Positions 55,133-63,962 of a stretch of DNA of 64,000 bases are shown here, in pieces. A program made the position numbers and the translations under genes. Below the pieces are notes generated by a model. It was not told the DNA's origin. It saw only the letters and a program-made list of their open reading frames with translations, and ran no database searches. The stretch's first letter is position 1. Every line of letters starts with the position of its first letter. This DNA is from Calothrix brevissima NIES-22 (lineage in GTDB: Bacteria > Cyanobacteriota > Cyanobacteriia > Cyanobacteriales > Nostocaceae): positions 3,409,083-3,473,082 of the forward strand of contig NZ_AP018207.1 of assembly GCF_002367995.1 (NCBI RefSeq), read 5' to 3'.

Positions 55133-55673
55133 TCATTTAGTCACATTCGGTAAGGGTACAGCAATTCCAATCTTTGTTGATGTCGTACCCTTACTGCTAA
55201 TTGCATTTTATACCAAATTGAAAAAAGAATACGACAGATTGTAGGGGTATGGCATTGCCATGCCCTCTTGAATATATTGATGTGCCACCAACAATATTTA
55301 AATTGTTATTACCATCGTTAAATCCATAATAATATTATTTTCTAATCAAAAAATAAAAATTGGGAAATAGTTAAGTAAACTCTGACTTTTCTCCTCATCT
55401 TCTTGAGTAAATATCTAATATTTAGATTAAAAAATATTGAAAACTTATTAATAGTTAACTCTTAATTGTAAATTCTGTAAAAATCCTGACTTTACATACT
55501 TTATTAATATTAATTTCTGGTTAAGCATTAGTTAATGCAACATTAAACAACAGGTATTTAATATATTAAAACAACCTTGTAAAATAGTGATTCTTATCAC
55601 AATCAACTTAAATATTGAATTGATAATCAATCTTCTATTGGTTACAACAGCAAATATCTTTTAAAGGTAAAGC
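55133..55673. other. Intergenic region with 98-bp element copy 2
   Basis: Holds the dispersed element at 55211-55312. The remaining 360 bases are AT-rich, with no gene or clear terminator. Confidence 0.55.
55211..55312 (+). repeat. 98-bp dispersed element, copy 2
   Basis: TACCAAATTGAAAAAAGAAT at the left, core GGGGTATGGCATTGCCATGC, right end ATTTAAATTG. Opposite orientation to copy 1 at 21314-21411. Confidence 0.8.
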
Positions 55674-55676
55674 GTG

Positions 55677-57197
55677 ATGTTTAAGTTAAATAAAAATCGC
55701 CAAATTGAACATAATTATTCAGCTATGGAATTATCGGATGCTGAGAAGTTGCTAAATACGCTACAACAATTGCGTCAGATGGTAATACAAGAGGGAGACA
55801 AAATTTTTCAGGAATGGCGATCGCAAATCCAAAGGTCAACTTTTATCAGCAGTAGCAAAAATCTCGCCTATTATTTAGCCTTGCGGCGACACGATTTGCG
55901 CCCATTGCAAGCAGCTTTGATACCTTGGGGTTTATCTTCCTTGGGACGGATTGAATCGAGAGTATTACCAAATTTAGATGCAGCGATCGCAACTTTGGGT
56001 GCAATTTGCCAAGCCGATCCTAATTCTTTACCTCATCGTCCATCACTAGAGGAATTTTTTGCAGGCGATCGCTTACTCACAGAAAATACAGATGACTTGT
56101 TTGGTAACAAACCTGGTAATCGTCGGGTAAGAATTATGGTTACCTTACCCACCGTAGCCGCTAGCAATTATGACTTAGTGCGAGATTTGCTACAACGTGG
56201 ATGCGATTGTGTACGCATCAACTGTGCCCATGATAGCGCTAGCGAATGGTCAGCGATGATTGCTAACGTGCGCATAGCCGCGAGAGAAAGAGGATATCCT
56301 TGCAAAGTGCTGATGGATTTAGCAGGCCCCAAACCGCGTATTGGCATGGCGATCGCGCCTAATTCTCCTAAGCGTTTATACAGAGGAGACGGTATCTTAC
56401 TCACTGGTAATTTACCAACCACAATCTCCTCAGATTGCTTTCAAGCTAACTGTTCTATTCCCGAAGTTCTAGAACAATTAAAAGTAGGGGCTACTGTTTG
56501 GATTGATGATGGTAATATAGGTGCCCAAGTTGAATCCATCACACCCGATGGCGTTTTGTTACGCATCACCTATGCTGACTTGAAGGGTAACAAAATCCCC
56601 CACGAAAAGGGTTTAAACTTTCCAGATACAGACTTACTGCTCAATCCTTTAACAGATAAAGATTTACAAGATTTAGATTTTGTTGCAGTTCATGCGGATA
56701 TCGTTGGTTATTCCTTCGTTCAACAACCAGCAGATATTGAGCATTTGCAATGGGAGTTAGAACGCAGAAGGCCAAATCAACCCCCCGCCATTGTCGCCAA
56801 AATTGAAACACCGCAAGCTGTACGCAATCTTCCCGAATTAATTGTACAAGCAGCAGGTAAACAGTCCTTTGGAATTATGATTGCCAGAGGAGATTTAGCA
56901 ATTGAAATTGGCTATCAACGGTTAGCAGAAATTCAAGAAGAAATTCTCTGGCTGTGTGAAGCGGCGCATGTACCTGTAATTTGGGCAACACAGGTTTTAG
57001 AAAAACTAGTGAAAAAAGGAATTCCCTCACGCGCAGAAATTACCGACGCCGCAATGGCAGAACGGGCGGAATGTGTCATGTTAAATAAAGGCCCCTTTAT
57101 TGCTGAAGCTGTGACAATTTTGGATGATGTTTTAACCAGAATGGAAGCGCATCAACAGAAAAAGACACCCCAATTGCGTGCTTTAAATTCATGGTAA
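55677..57197 (+). CDS. Pyruvate kinase-like protein lacking the C-terminal domain
   Basis: About 506 residues. The first 150 are a helical extension not found in pyruvate kinase (about 15-150, e.g. AEKLLNTLQQLRQMV). Residues about 150-490 show the pyruvate kinase A and B domains: RINCAHDSASEW (normally RLNFSHG), KVLMDLAGPKPR, WIDDGNI, IVAKIETPQAV (catalytic Lys), MIARGDLAIEI, ATQVLEKLVKKG.PSRAEITDAAMA and a final helix. The allosteric C domain is missing, since the chain ends about ten residues after LDDVLTRMEAH. Tetramer regulation by that domain would be lost. It may be a metabolic enzyme of altered specificity or a non-canonical kinase. ATG 55677 and GTG 55674 are both possible starts. Confidence 0.8.
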   Translation: MFKLNKNRQIEHNYSAMELSDAEKLLNTLQQLRQMVIQEGDKIFQEWRSQIQRSTFISSSKNLAYYLALRRHDLRPLQAALIPWGLSSLGRIESRVLPNLDAAIATLGAICQADPNSLPHRPSLEEFFAGDRLLTENTDDLFGNKPGNRRVRIMVTLPTVAASNYDLVRDLLQRGCDCVRINCAHDSASEWSAMIANVRIAARERGYPCKVLMDLAGPKPRIGMAIAPNSPKRLYRGDGILLTGNLPTTISSDCFQANCSIPEVLEQLKVGATVWIDDGNIGAQVESITPDGVLLRITYADLKGNKIPHEKGLNFPDTDLLLNPLTDKDLQDLDFVAVHADIVGYSFVQQPADIEHLQWELERRRPNQPPAIVAKIETPQAVRNLPELIVQAAGKQSFGIMIARGDLAIEIGYQRLAEIQEEILWLCEAAHVPVIWATQVLEKLVKKGIPSRAEITDAAMAERAECVMLNKGPFIAEAVTILDDVLTRMEAHQQKKTPQLRALNSW

Positions 57198-57680
57198 TTA
57201 GACAACGCCCAATTAAATGCGATCGCCATTATTTTTTGTTGGTGAAAAAACTTGATTGATTGCCAAAACAAGCAACCAGAACATTAAGCCTCTACCAAAA
57301 TCAAACTAGTCTCTCACGAAAAAATCTCATACCAATTTGAAAAAAGAATGCCACAGACGGTAGGGGCATGGCATTGCCATGCCCTCTAGAATATATAAAT
57401 GTGCCGCCAACATTATTTAAATTGGTACCACAAGCAAATATAGAGAAAAATTTCTATTTCCCATGCTCCATGCCCCATGCCCTATGCCCATTTTCAACCT
57501 AGTATAACCATCCAAACAAAGTACGGTTAATACTCCAAAGAAGTGCAGTTTAGCTTGTTATATTGAAGAAGTCAGCAGCCAGTAAGCTGATACCTAGAAC
57601 CAAGAAAAGCAATACCATCGCGGTATCAAGCAGTTATATTTGGGAGAAATTTAAGATATAAGCTCCCTTAACTATAAGTA
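57198..57680. other. Intergenic region with 98-bp element and tandem repeats
   Basis: Carries copy 3 of the 98-bp element, then GCCCCATGCCC heptamer-type repeats (57465-57490). No gene is seen. Confidence 0.55.
57330..57427 (+). repeat. 98-bp dispersed element, copy 3
   Basis: The most complete copy: TACCAATTTGAAAAAAG at the left and TTTAAATTGGTA at the right are inverted ends. The core is GGGGCATGGCATTGCCATGCCC. Confidence 0.85.
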
Positions 57681-57745
57681 AAAATGCCCTCATCCTCAAG
57701 GGTGAGGCTAAAAATACGAAGCCTGCAAGAGCAGGCTTTATTTAT
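57681..57745. repeat. Partial GGGAGCATCCC-family fragment with GCCTGC hairpin
   Basis: AAAAATGCCCTCATCCTCAAGGGTGAGGCTAAAAATACGAAGCC-like sequence shares the GCTAGAAATACGAAGCCTGC core of the elements at 31.7 and 50 kb. It ends in the stem AAGCCTGC/GCAGGCTT, followed directly by hydrolase coding sequence. Confidence 0.7.
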
Positions 57746-58152
57746 CAAATGCAGTTGATTCTTTATTAACAGCAGGGGCGAAAACTGTTTTGGTTGCAAA
57801 TTTACCAGATTTAGGGAAAATTCCCGCTACTTATAATACTGCAAAAGCTAATAGCTTGAGTGCAGTCACAAATCAACATAATTTAGAGTTGAGTAAATCG
57901 ATTAATTCTCTACAACAAAAATTTGGTTCTGGGAAAAATATCATCCAATTCGATACTAATCGCCTTGATCGAGAAGCAATTACCCAACCTGCACAATTTG
58001 GATTTACTAATGTGACTGCTGCTTGTTTGTCTAATGTTACTAGCTGTAACAATCCAGACCAATTTTTATTTTGGGATGCGATTCATCCGACAACAGCAGC
58101 ACATCGTATATTGGCAGATGCAGCTTTAAAAGCTATTTCTATAACGCGATAA
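57736..58152 (+). pseudogene. 5'-truncated GDSL/SGNH hydrolase (phospholipase-like)
   Basis: The open frame continues upstream of the first possible start as AVDSLLTAGAKTVLVANLPDLGKIP, matching the middle of GDSL lipases, but stops at the repeat hairpin. The C-terminal block V with catalytic Asp-x-x-His is present (WDAIHPTTAAHRILADA). The N-terminal GDSL block and oxyanion Gly/Asn blocks are absent, so about two thirds of the gene are missing. A short protein from 57790 (TTG) is formally possible. The cause is likely deletion or insertion by the repeat element. Confidence 0.72.
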
Positions 58153-58158
58153 ATAGTC

Positions 58159-58235
58159 GCAACACATTAATATAATCTAGAGGGCATGGCACTGCCATGC
58201 CCCTACAATCTGTCGCATTCTTTTTCAAATTGGTC
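58159..58235 (-). repeat. 98-bp dispersed element, copy 4 (truncated)
   Basis: Lacks the left terminus (starts AACACATTAATATA) but has the core GGGCATGGCACTGCCATGCCCC and the right end TTTTTCAAATTGGT. It follows the truncated hydrolase. Confidence 0.8.
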
Positions 58236-58246
58236 TAATTAATTAA

Positions 58247-59626
58247 TCAACTATTAATTAATTGTTCTAATGTAACTTGCAAATCTTGTGTTAACTGACT
58301 TGCAGCGCGTCTAGTGGCTTGGCGATCGCCTTGGGCTTTTGCAGCACGTTCTGTCACAGAAATTGGTTCGCCTATGGTAAGCTTGGCTGTTCGCCAACCT
58401 AAACGCGGACGCGCAGGTGTTTTTGTATCGCTAATTCGTGACAGCATATCAAATATAATCAACGTCACTTCAGCGAAGCGTTCCGCAGTTGGTTGCGCTT
58501 GCAGATAGTTAGTAGTCACAGCCACAAAACTTTCGACTAAACGCATGTGTCGCATTCGTAAGTCGGCTTCTTCTGCAATCCAGTCTGCTAAACCTCGTCG
58601 CATGGGAGATAAAGCCGCAATATCCGCTACATCTTCGCGGTAAATGTAACTCCAACCAGCTTCTTCTAACCGACGACAGCGATCGATAAAATTTCCTTGC
58701 GCCTGAACATTAAAATATTCCTCTGGTACTTGTAAAGCCGTATCCATCAGGCGATGGAGACGAGAATTAATATCTTGATTTGGGATATCAGTCAAATTTT
58801 TATGATAGAAACGGCGGTAAAATTCCTCCATTTCGGAAATTACATGTTCTGCCAATCGATAGAGGCGTTGATAATAAATTTCCGGACTATTATCAATTTG
58901 TGATACTGATAAGCCACTTTTAGCTTCTAATTTCTGCAATAACCTTTCCAGCTTTGGCCAAGGTGGATTAACGTAGCGATACTGAATAGCAACGGGTACA
59001 ATCAACACTGTTTCTAGACGTTGCGCCTTAGCTAAATCTTCGACACACCAAAATCCTAATTGAGAAACACCAGGTTCTAAAGGGCTAACAAAGCCGCTAT
59101 GACCATTAGTACCACCTTCCGGTGCAACTGCGATCGGCATATTACTATTAGCAAATAAATCCCTGGCTGTTTGGATCGCTTGTCTATCTAAGCGCTTACC
59201 CCGGCGAATGGCTACACCCCCTAAACAAGAGAAAAACCACCCCAGCCAATCCCCAGCCCACAAAGTCATCCCTCGGTCATAAAGAAAATGAGAATGAACT
59301 GGATATGCTAATTTTATTCCCTGCTGACGAGCAACTTGTGGCACAATCCGCGATAGTAGATAAAACATACATAATGGATCGTCTACCTCTGGATGGCGAA
59401 AGGCTAGTAAAAACCTAATTTTGCCAGCTTGGAATTGTTGATAAAGCTGAACTAATACCTCAGCATTTTTAGCTTCGATTTGGACGATACCAGCAGGTAA
59501 CCAAGGTCGCAACCGCAAGCGCAGCATTAATGGTAACAACCATCTAGCAATCTGGAGTATGACTGCGTTAAAGCGGGGAGGAATAAATTTTAGTGGTGGT
59601 TGAATGGATTGAATCGATTTCGGCAA
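58247..59626 (-). CDS. 1-acyl-glycerol-3-phosphate acyltransferase family protein
   Basis: 459 residues. A glycerolipid acyltransferase-like protein with the N-terminal HPEVDD motif (the H-x4-D catalytic dyad, normally NHxxxxD) at about residues 79-84. The second motif is LGGVAIRRGKRLD, and motif 3 is VAPEGGTNG (normally FPEGTR). The C-terminal half (about 215-430) is helical and not found in short PlsC enzymes. The N-terminal hydrophobic segment LQIARWLLPLMLRL could attach it to the membrane. A role in phosphatidic acid or glycolipid synthesis is plausible; the substrate is unknown. Confidence 0.78.
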   Translation of the reverse strand: MPKSIQSIQPPLKFIPPRFNAVILQIARWLLPLMLRLRLRPWLPAGIVQIEAKNAEVLVQLYQQFQAGKIRFLLAFRHPEVDDPLCMFYLLSRIVPQVARQQGIKLAYPVHSHFLYDRGMTLWAGDWLGWFFSCLGGVAIRRGKRLDRQAIQTARDLFANSNMPIAVAPEGGTNGHSGFVSPLEPGVSQLGFWCVEDLAKAQRLETVLIVPVAIQYRYVNPPWPKLERLLQKLEAKSGLSVSQIDNSPEIYYQRLYRLAEHVISEMEEFYRRFYHKNLTDIPNQDINSRLHRLMDTALQVPEEYFNVQAQGNFIDRCRRLEEAGWSYIYREDVADIAALSPMRRGLADWIAEEADLRMRHMRLVESFVAVTTNYLQAQPTAERFAEVTLIIFDMLSRISDTKTPARPRLGWRTAKLTIGEPISVTERAAKAQGDRQATRRAASQLTQDLQVTLEQLINS

Positions 59627-59755
59627 GTTAAACTCCAGATGATGTTTTTTAGCGTCGCCTCCTTGATTTTGACACTTTTAAAATTGAGCGATCGCCAATA
59701 GTTCACCAACAGTTTATTTACATGCTTACTCTCTATAATTAACACACCAGTCAAA

Positions 59756-60088
59756 ATGGTCACACTTGTTGTAATTATAAATACCTTAATTTCTTTCCTA
59801 TTATTTTATATTGCTTGGCGCGTATGGAGGTTTAAGCGAATATTGCGCCTGATATCAGCTACATTAACTAACTATGAAAAATGTAGTCATGCATTATTAT
59901 ATACAGCCCCAGAAAAAATTTATTGTTTGCAGCAGAATATTCATCATCTAAGACAAGGAAATCAACGCCTAGAGCTACAAATTCAGCAAATACGGCAAAT
60001 TATGAGCCTGTTGATTTTAGGAAGACAAATCTGGCAGCGTTCTCTGAGTAGCAAGCTATTAACATTACAGCAAATTCGCAATTCTTAA
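59756..60088 (+). CDS. Small single-pass membrane protein, unknown function
   Basis: 110 residues. An N-terminal transmembrane helix (about 3-21, TLVVIINTLISFLLFYIAW) is followed by a basic, helical, coiled-coil-like cytoplasmic tail (CLQQNIHHLRQGNQRLELQIQQIRQIM). Not recognised. It is the first of three consecutive small helix-plus-coiled-coil genes on this strand (with 60318-60695 and 60710-61252). Confidence 0.65.
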   Translation: MVTLVVIINTLISFLLFYIAWRVWRFKRILRLISATLTNYEKCSHALLYTAPEKIYCLQQNIHHLRQGNQRLELQIQQIRQIMSLLILGRQIWQRSLSSKLLTLQQIRNS

Positions 60089-60103
60089 AGCTGAGAGGAG
60101 AGG

Positions 60104-60186
60104 GGAAGGGGGACAAGGGGGACAAGGAGGACAAGGAGGACAGGGAGGACAAGGGAGACAAGGGAGACAAGGGAGACAAGGAGGAA
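60104..60186. repeat. Tandem nonamer array GGGGGACAA/GGAGGACAA
   Basis: Nine to ten 9-base units. CCCAATGCCC-type heptamer repeats follow to about 60240. Confidence 0.92.
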
Positions 60187-60317
60187 AAATAACCAATGCC
60201 CAATGCCCCATGCCCAATGCCCAATGCCCCATGCCCTTTGATAAATAAAATCACTGGAGTCTTGCAAGGAAAGAAAACCCACCTAAAATGAGTGTAAGGA
60301 GAGAAACCAATATAAAA

Positions 60318-60695
60318 ATGTCTAACAACCGTTCTGGAGTATTTATTGGCGGTATGATGCTAGGAGCAACTATCGGAGCCTTAACCGGGCTGCTTGTCGC
60401 TCCACGCACAGGGCGCGAAACACGTAAACTATTAAAAAAATCTGCTGATGCTTTACCAGAATTGGCAGAAGATTTATCAACAAGCGTACAGTTACAGGCA
60501 GATCGTCTTTCTGCCAATGCACTACGTAACTGGGATGAAACATTAGATCGGCTGCGAGATGCGATCGCAGCTGGTATTATTGCCTCTCAAAGAGAAAACC
60601 AAGTCTTAAAACGGCAAAACGTTGTTGAAACTCGCCACAGCGATGGGCAAACAGAACAAGACTCCGATTCTCTTACCCAGCATCTAGAACGTTAA
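60318..60695 (+). CDS. YtxH domain-containing membrane protein
   Basis: 125 residues from the ATG at 60318 (MSNNRSGVF). An N-terminal transmembrane/glycine-rich segment (FIGGMMLGATIGALTGLLVAPRTGRETR) is the YtxH signature, followed by helical regions rich in Ala/Leu/Asp. YtxH proteins are small stress-associated membrane proteins of poorly known function. GAGAAACC lies upstream. The next gene starts 14 bases after the stop, so the pair is probably co-transcribed. Confidence 0.8.
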   Translation: MSNNRSGVFIGGMMLGATIGALTGLLVAPRTGRETRKLLKKSADALPELAEDLSTSVQLQADRLSANALRNWDETLDRLRDAIAAGIIASQRENQVLKRQNVVETRHSDGQTEQDSDSLTQHLER

Positions 60696-60709
60696 TAGAT
60701 AGCATAACC

Positions 60710-61252
60710 GTGACCGATCCCCTGTTTTGGCTGGGACTTTCCATACTTTTAGTCGCTGCTAGTCTCACGGCTGTTTTAGTAGCGGCTATTCCTGCATTGC
60801 AAGAAGTTGCCCGTGCAGCTCGCAGTGCCGAAAAATTATTTGATACCCTCTCACGGGAATTACCGCCAACTTTAAATGCCATCCGCACTACTGGCTTAGA
60901 AATTACTGATTTAACCGATGATGTCAGCGAAGGTGTCAAAAGCGCCAGTCAAGTTGTTAAACAAGTCGATCAAAGCTTAGATAGTGCCAGAAAACAAGCT
61001 CAGAATATTCAAGTCAACACACGCAGTATTTTCGTAGGTGTGAAAACCGCCTGGAAAACCTTCACCCGCCCAAAACCTTCTCGACGCTCATCTTTTGAGC
61101 GCTTACCGATTCCTGAGAAAAAACCTTTAAATCTACGCGATCGCGAAACACTCAGATCGGAAAATCGCCGTTCTAAGTCAGAAATCTACACCAATAATGA
61201 CGGTTACGGCGACAATCCTGACTGGGAAAAAAGTTTTGACGACCAAGAGTAA
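60710..61252 (+). CDS. DUF948-like membrane coiled-coil protein
   Basis: 180 residues starting with GTG. A transmembrane helix (about 7-31, LGLSILLVAASLTAVLVAAIPAL) is followed by a long helix rich in Ala, Ser, Asp and Val (TTGLEITDLTDDVSEGVKSASQVVKQVDQSLD), the type of pattern seen in DUF948 proteins. The C-terminal 70 residues are basic and low-complexity. No catalytic motif. Co-directional with the YtxH gene; together they may form a membrane-bound coiled-coil complex. Confidence 0.7.
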   Translation: MTDPLFWLGLSILLVAASLTAVLVAAIPALQEVARAARSAEKLFDTLSRELPPTLNAIRTTGLEITDLTDDVSEGVKSASQVVKQVDQSLDSARKQAQNIQVNTRSIFVGVKTAWKTFTRPKPSRRSSFERLPIPEKKPLNLRDRETLRSENRRSKSEIYTNNDGYGDNPDWEKSFDDQE

Positions 61253-61255
61253 CTA

Positions 61256-61400
61256 GGGAGCAGGGAGCAGGGAGCAGGGGAGATAAAGTATTGATACTGA
61301 ACAACTGACCGCTAACTATTGACTATTGACTATTGACTATTGACTATTGACTATTGACTATTGACTATTGACTATTGACAACTGACAACTGACAACTTAT
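61256..61400. repeat. GCAGGGA and CTATTGA heptamer arrays
   Basis: Three to four GGGAGCA units, then about nine CTATTGA units (61316-61378), then CAACTGA units. Confidence 0.9.
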
Positions 61401-61515
61401 AGATTAATTACCCAAGATTAGAGTAAAGTAAACAAGTGTAAAGAACTATCACTTTTCCCGTACCTTTTAAAACAACTTGTTCACTTCTACTGTTGATATT
61501 TGTATAAAAACGTCC

Positions 61516-62325
61516 ATGCAGTCTTGTTTTTGGCGACGAATTATCCTATCTATTGCAGCATTTTTCTTGGCTGGGTCAATTTGGGCGATGCATACTCCCC
61601 CAGCACTGGCTTATGACAATCCTGAGTTATTACCCAGTACACCAACTCCAGTTGTAGACTTAGCCAAATCGCTCACTGATGTACAAGAAGAAAAGCTCGT
61701 TCACGATTTAGAGCAGTTTGAAACAGAAACTGGTTGGAAATTGCGAGTATTAACCCAATATGACCGGACTCCAGGTCGAGCAGTCATCAATTTTTGGGGA
61801 TTAGATGACAAAAGTATTTTGTTAGTTGCTGATTCCCGTGGTGGCAACATTCTCAGCTTTAGTGTGGGTGACGCAGTTTACGAGCTTTTACCGCGAACTT
61901 TTTGGATAGAATTACAAACCCGTTTTGGTAATTTGTATTTTGTCCGCGAACAAGGTGAAGATCAAGCTATTCTGCAAGCCTTAGATTCAGTTAAAGGTTG
62001 CTTAGTTAACGGTGGTTGTAAAGTTGTTCCCGGTTTACCGCGAGAACAGTGGATTCTCACCCTGGTTACATCGGTGATTGGCGGTATAGTCTGCGGATTT
62101 GCATCTCAACCCCAGCGTGAAGGGCAAATTTTTTCATGGCAATGGGCTTTAATTTTTTCGCCTTTATGGGGGATTTTGTTTATTGCCTTCGGTATTGGCC
62201 CAGTTGTAACCAGAACTAGTGATTGGCTACCTTTATTCCGCAATATCGCTGGATTCCTCATCGGTGCTTTAGTAGCTTATCTCTCACCAGTTTTCAATCG
62301 TCCTTCTTCCAACGCTGAATCTTAA
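61516..62325 (+). CDS. TPM-domain thylakoid lumen protein (TLP18.3/Psb32-like)
   Basis: 269 residues from the ATG at 61516. A signal/anchor (IILSIAAFFLAGSIWAM) is followed by the TPM domain (about 40-160: VVDLAKSLTDVQEEKLVHDLEQFE, LLVADSRGGNILSFSVGDAVYELL, REQGEDQAILQALDSV). Two to three C-terminal transmembrane helices follow (about 185-265). In plants the family member TLP18.3 and in Synechocystis Psb32 are involved in photosystem II repair; this protein has extra membrane anchors, so the exact role is inferred. Confidence 0.75.
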   Translation: MQSCFWRRIILSIAAFFLAGSIWAMHTPPALAYDNPELLPSTPTPVVDLAKSLTDVQEEKLVHDLEQFETETGWKLRVLTQYDRTPGRAVINFWGLDDKSILLVADSRGGNILSFSVGDAVYELLPRTFWIELQTRFGNLYFVREQGEDQAILQALDSVKGCLVNGGCKVVPGLPREQWILTLVTSVIGGIVCGFASQPQREGQIFSWQWALIFSPLWGILFIAFGIGPVVTRTSDWLPLFRNIAGFLIGALVAYLSPVFNRPSSNAES

Positions 62326-62375
62326 GGAGATTAGCAGAAAATATTATATTAAACGTGATTGTGCCCTTAAACACC

Positions 62376-62415
62376 GTGCCCTTTAACATGCGCTGAGAGC
62401 GAAGTTAAAGGGCAC
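62376..62415. other. 12-bp perfect inverted repeat between two genes
   Basis: GTGCCCTTTAAC (62376-62387) and GTTAAAGGGCAC (62404-62415) with a 16-base loop. It has no T-run, so it is not a classical terminator; it is preceded by a partial copy GTGCCCTTAAACAC (62361). Confidence 0.65.
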
Positions 62416-62476
62416 TATTCTCGGAATGGTGTGAAGCTGATAAGCTGAAAGCTGAAATTGAGAGAGCGAAATCGTA

Positions 62477-63097
62477 ATGGAATGGCATGTAACTGATGCT
62501 CAAAGTTTAGCAATTATTGATGGTGAAATTGGCGATCATGTATTTTCGCCAGCAGAGTATGAAATTGTCCGACGAGTAATTTACGCCACAGCCGATTTTG
62601 AGTATAAGTCTTTAATTCGCTTTTCTGAACATGCTTTACAGGCTGGTGCAGCAGCCTTAGCGGCACGTAGCAGTATTGTTGTAGATGTGCCCCTAGTACA
62701 AGTAGGCATTAGCTACGATATTCAAAATACCTTTGCTAATCCGATATATTCTAGTTTAGAGACTCCCATCCGTCCGCAAAAAGAAAAAAGCCGCGTAGCT
62801 GCGGGAATCGAAACTTTAGCGCAACGTTATCCAGAAGGTATTTTTGTGGTAGGTCAGGCGCAAACGGCGCTAACTACACTCGTGGATTTAATTGAAGCGG
62901 AAGAAATTCGACCAGCTTTGGTAATTGCAACTCCAGTAGGATTTGTAGATGTGGATGTTGCTAAAGAACGCTTACAAGAATCCTTAGTGCCCAATATCAC
63001 AATTGATAGCCGCAAGGGAAATGCGGTTGTAGCGGCGGCAATTATGGATGGGTTGATAGACTTAGCTTGGCAAGCTTACGGTCAAGATCACAAATAA
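62477..63097 (+). CDS. cobH: Precorrin-8X methylmutase CobH/CbiC
   Basis: 206 residues. It transfers the C11 methyl group to C12 during cobalamin corrin ring synthesis. Family motifs include the RVIYATADFEY stretch, RFSEHALQAGAAAL with the conserved catalytic His, and GQAQTALTTLVDLI. The terminal region is PALVIATPVGFVDVDVAK...DSRKGNAVVAAAIMDGLI. Length is normal. No other cob/cbi genes are in the window. Confidence 0.94.
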   Translation: MEWHVTDAQSLAIIDGEIGDHVFSPAEYEIVRRVIYATADFEYKSLIRFSEHALQAGAAALAARSSIVVDVPLVQVGISYDIQNTFANPIYSSLETPIRPQKEKSRVAAGIETLAQRYPEGIFVVGQAQTALTTLVDLIEAEEIRPALVIATPVGFVDVDVAKERLQESLVPNITIDSRKGNAVVAAAIMDGLIDLAWQAYGQDHK

Positions 63098-63172
63098 GAG
63101 AATTTCACCTAATAAAGGTATCTCATTGCTTTATAGGCATGAAGCAGGGAGCAGGGGAAAAACAGTTGTGAA

Positions 63173-63889
63173 TTAATATTCATCTTCATAATCTTCATCC
63201 CGCCGTCTTTGTGGACGACGACGGCGACGCGGCCTATCTTCGTCTGCATCTTCACGCAAGCGAATGCTAACTTCGCTAAAAAAATCCTGGCGCACATAAG
63301 GGTAATCGCTCACCCACAAATCGCGATTCGGAATATAAACATCACTGAATTCTTCAATTCTGCTTAAATCTGGGCGGTTAGACATGACTACCATTTCAGC
63401 AACTAGTCCCCGATTAATTACTTTGTAAGCAGGTTTTAGTGGTGCGTCAAACTCAATGGTAAATCCTGTATCATCGCCGATTTCTAAGTTAATTCTTTTT
63501 TCTCGGTTTTCGACAATTACTAATTCCCCTTTACTATTAACAGTTTCTTGTTTACCAATCAACCGATCTGTAATCCACCAATCTAGTATTCGACCCCGGA
63601 AAAAACCGCAGTACTTGTAACGACGGCATTTGGAATTCCGGATACTTGCCTGAAACACGGGATACCACAGCCAAAAAAATGCGCCAATTATCCCCAGGAT
63701 AAATACGATCAGATCAAACTCAAACTTGAATAAGACTTTGACTAGTAAAACCACAACTACAGCGACTACAGAAATTAATAGCCTCTGTATGAAGCTGGAA
63801 AATTTTCCCCAGTAGTACTTGTACTGGGGGCCACTGGCGATTAAAGGAATGACTTGTTCAAATTTTTGTCGAGTCAGTGGGACAAGCAT
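63173..63889 (-). CDS. Cyanobacterial membrane protein of unknown function
   Basis: 238 residues. A short N-terminal region (LTRQKFEQVIPLI) precedes two hydrophobic helices (about 35-75, VVAVVVVLLVKVL and FILGIIGAFFWLWY). A soluble domain (about 90-210) then contains CRRYKYCGFFRGRI and DDTGFTIEFDA. The C-terminal tail is very basic then acidic (RPRRRRRPQRRR, then DEDYEDEY). No catalytic motif is recognised. Such proteins are sometimes annotated as phosphate ABC transporter permease, but no transporter feature is visible, so I do not adopt that name. Confidence 0.65.
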   Translation of the reverse strand: MLVPLTRQKFEQVIPLIASGPQYKYYWGKFSSFIQRLLISVVAVVVVLLVKVLFKFEFDLIVFILGIIGAFFWLWYPVFQASIRNSKCRRYKYCGFFRGRILDWWITDRLIGKQETVNSKGELVIVENREKRINLEIGDDTGFTIEFDAPLKPAYKVINRGLVAEMVVMSNRPDLSRIEEFSDVYIPNRDLWVSDYPYVRQDFFSEVSIRLREDADEDRPRRRRRPQRRRDEDYEDEY

Positions 63890-63903
63890 GAGTACTGGTT
63901 AGT

Positions 63904-63962
63904 GGGGGACAAGGGGGACAAGGAGGACAAGGGGGACAAGGGGGACAAGGAGGACAAGGGAG
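63904..63962. repeat. Tandem nonamer array GGGGGACAA
   Basis: Six to seven 9-base units, then a partial copy of the 29-bp dispersed repeat running off the window edge (63973-64000). Confidence 0.92.

Noticed and set aside
60000-60282. Minus-strand frames over the 60.1-kb repeats
   Set aside because: They are low-complexity translations of GGGGGACAA and GCCCAAT repeats.
63173-63889. Phosphate transporter permease
   Set aside because: The name is sometimes used for such proteins, but only two hydrophobic helices and no ABC-permease motif are visible.
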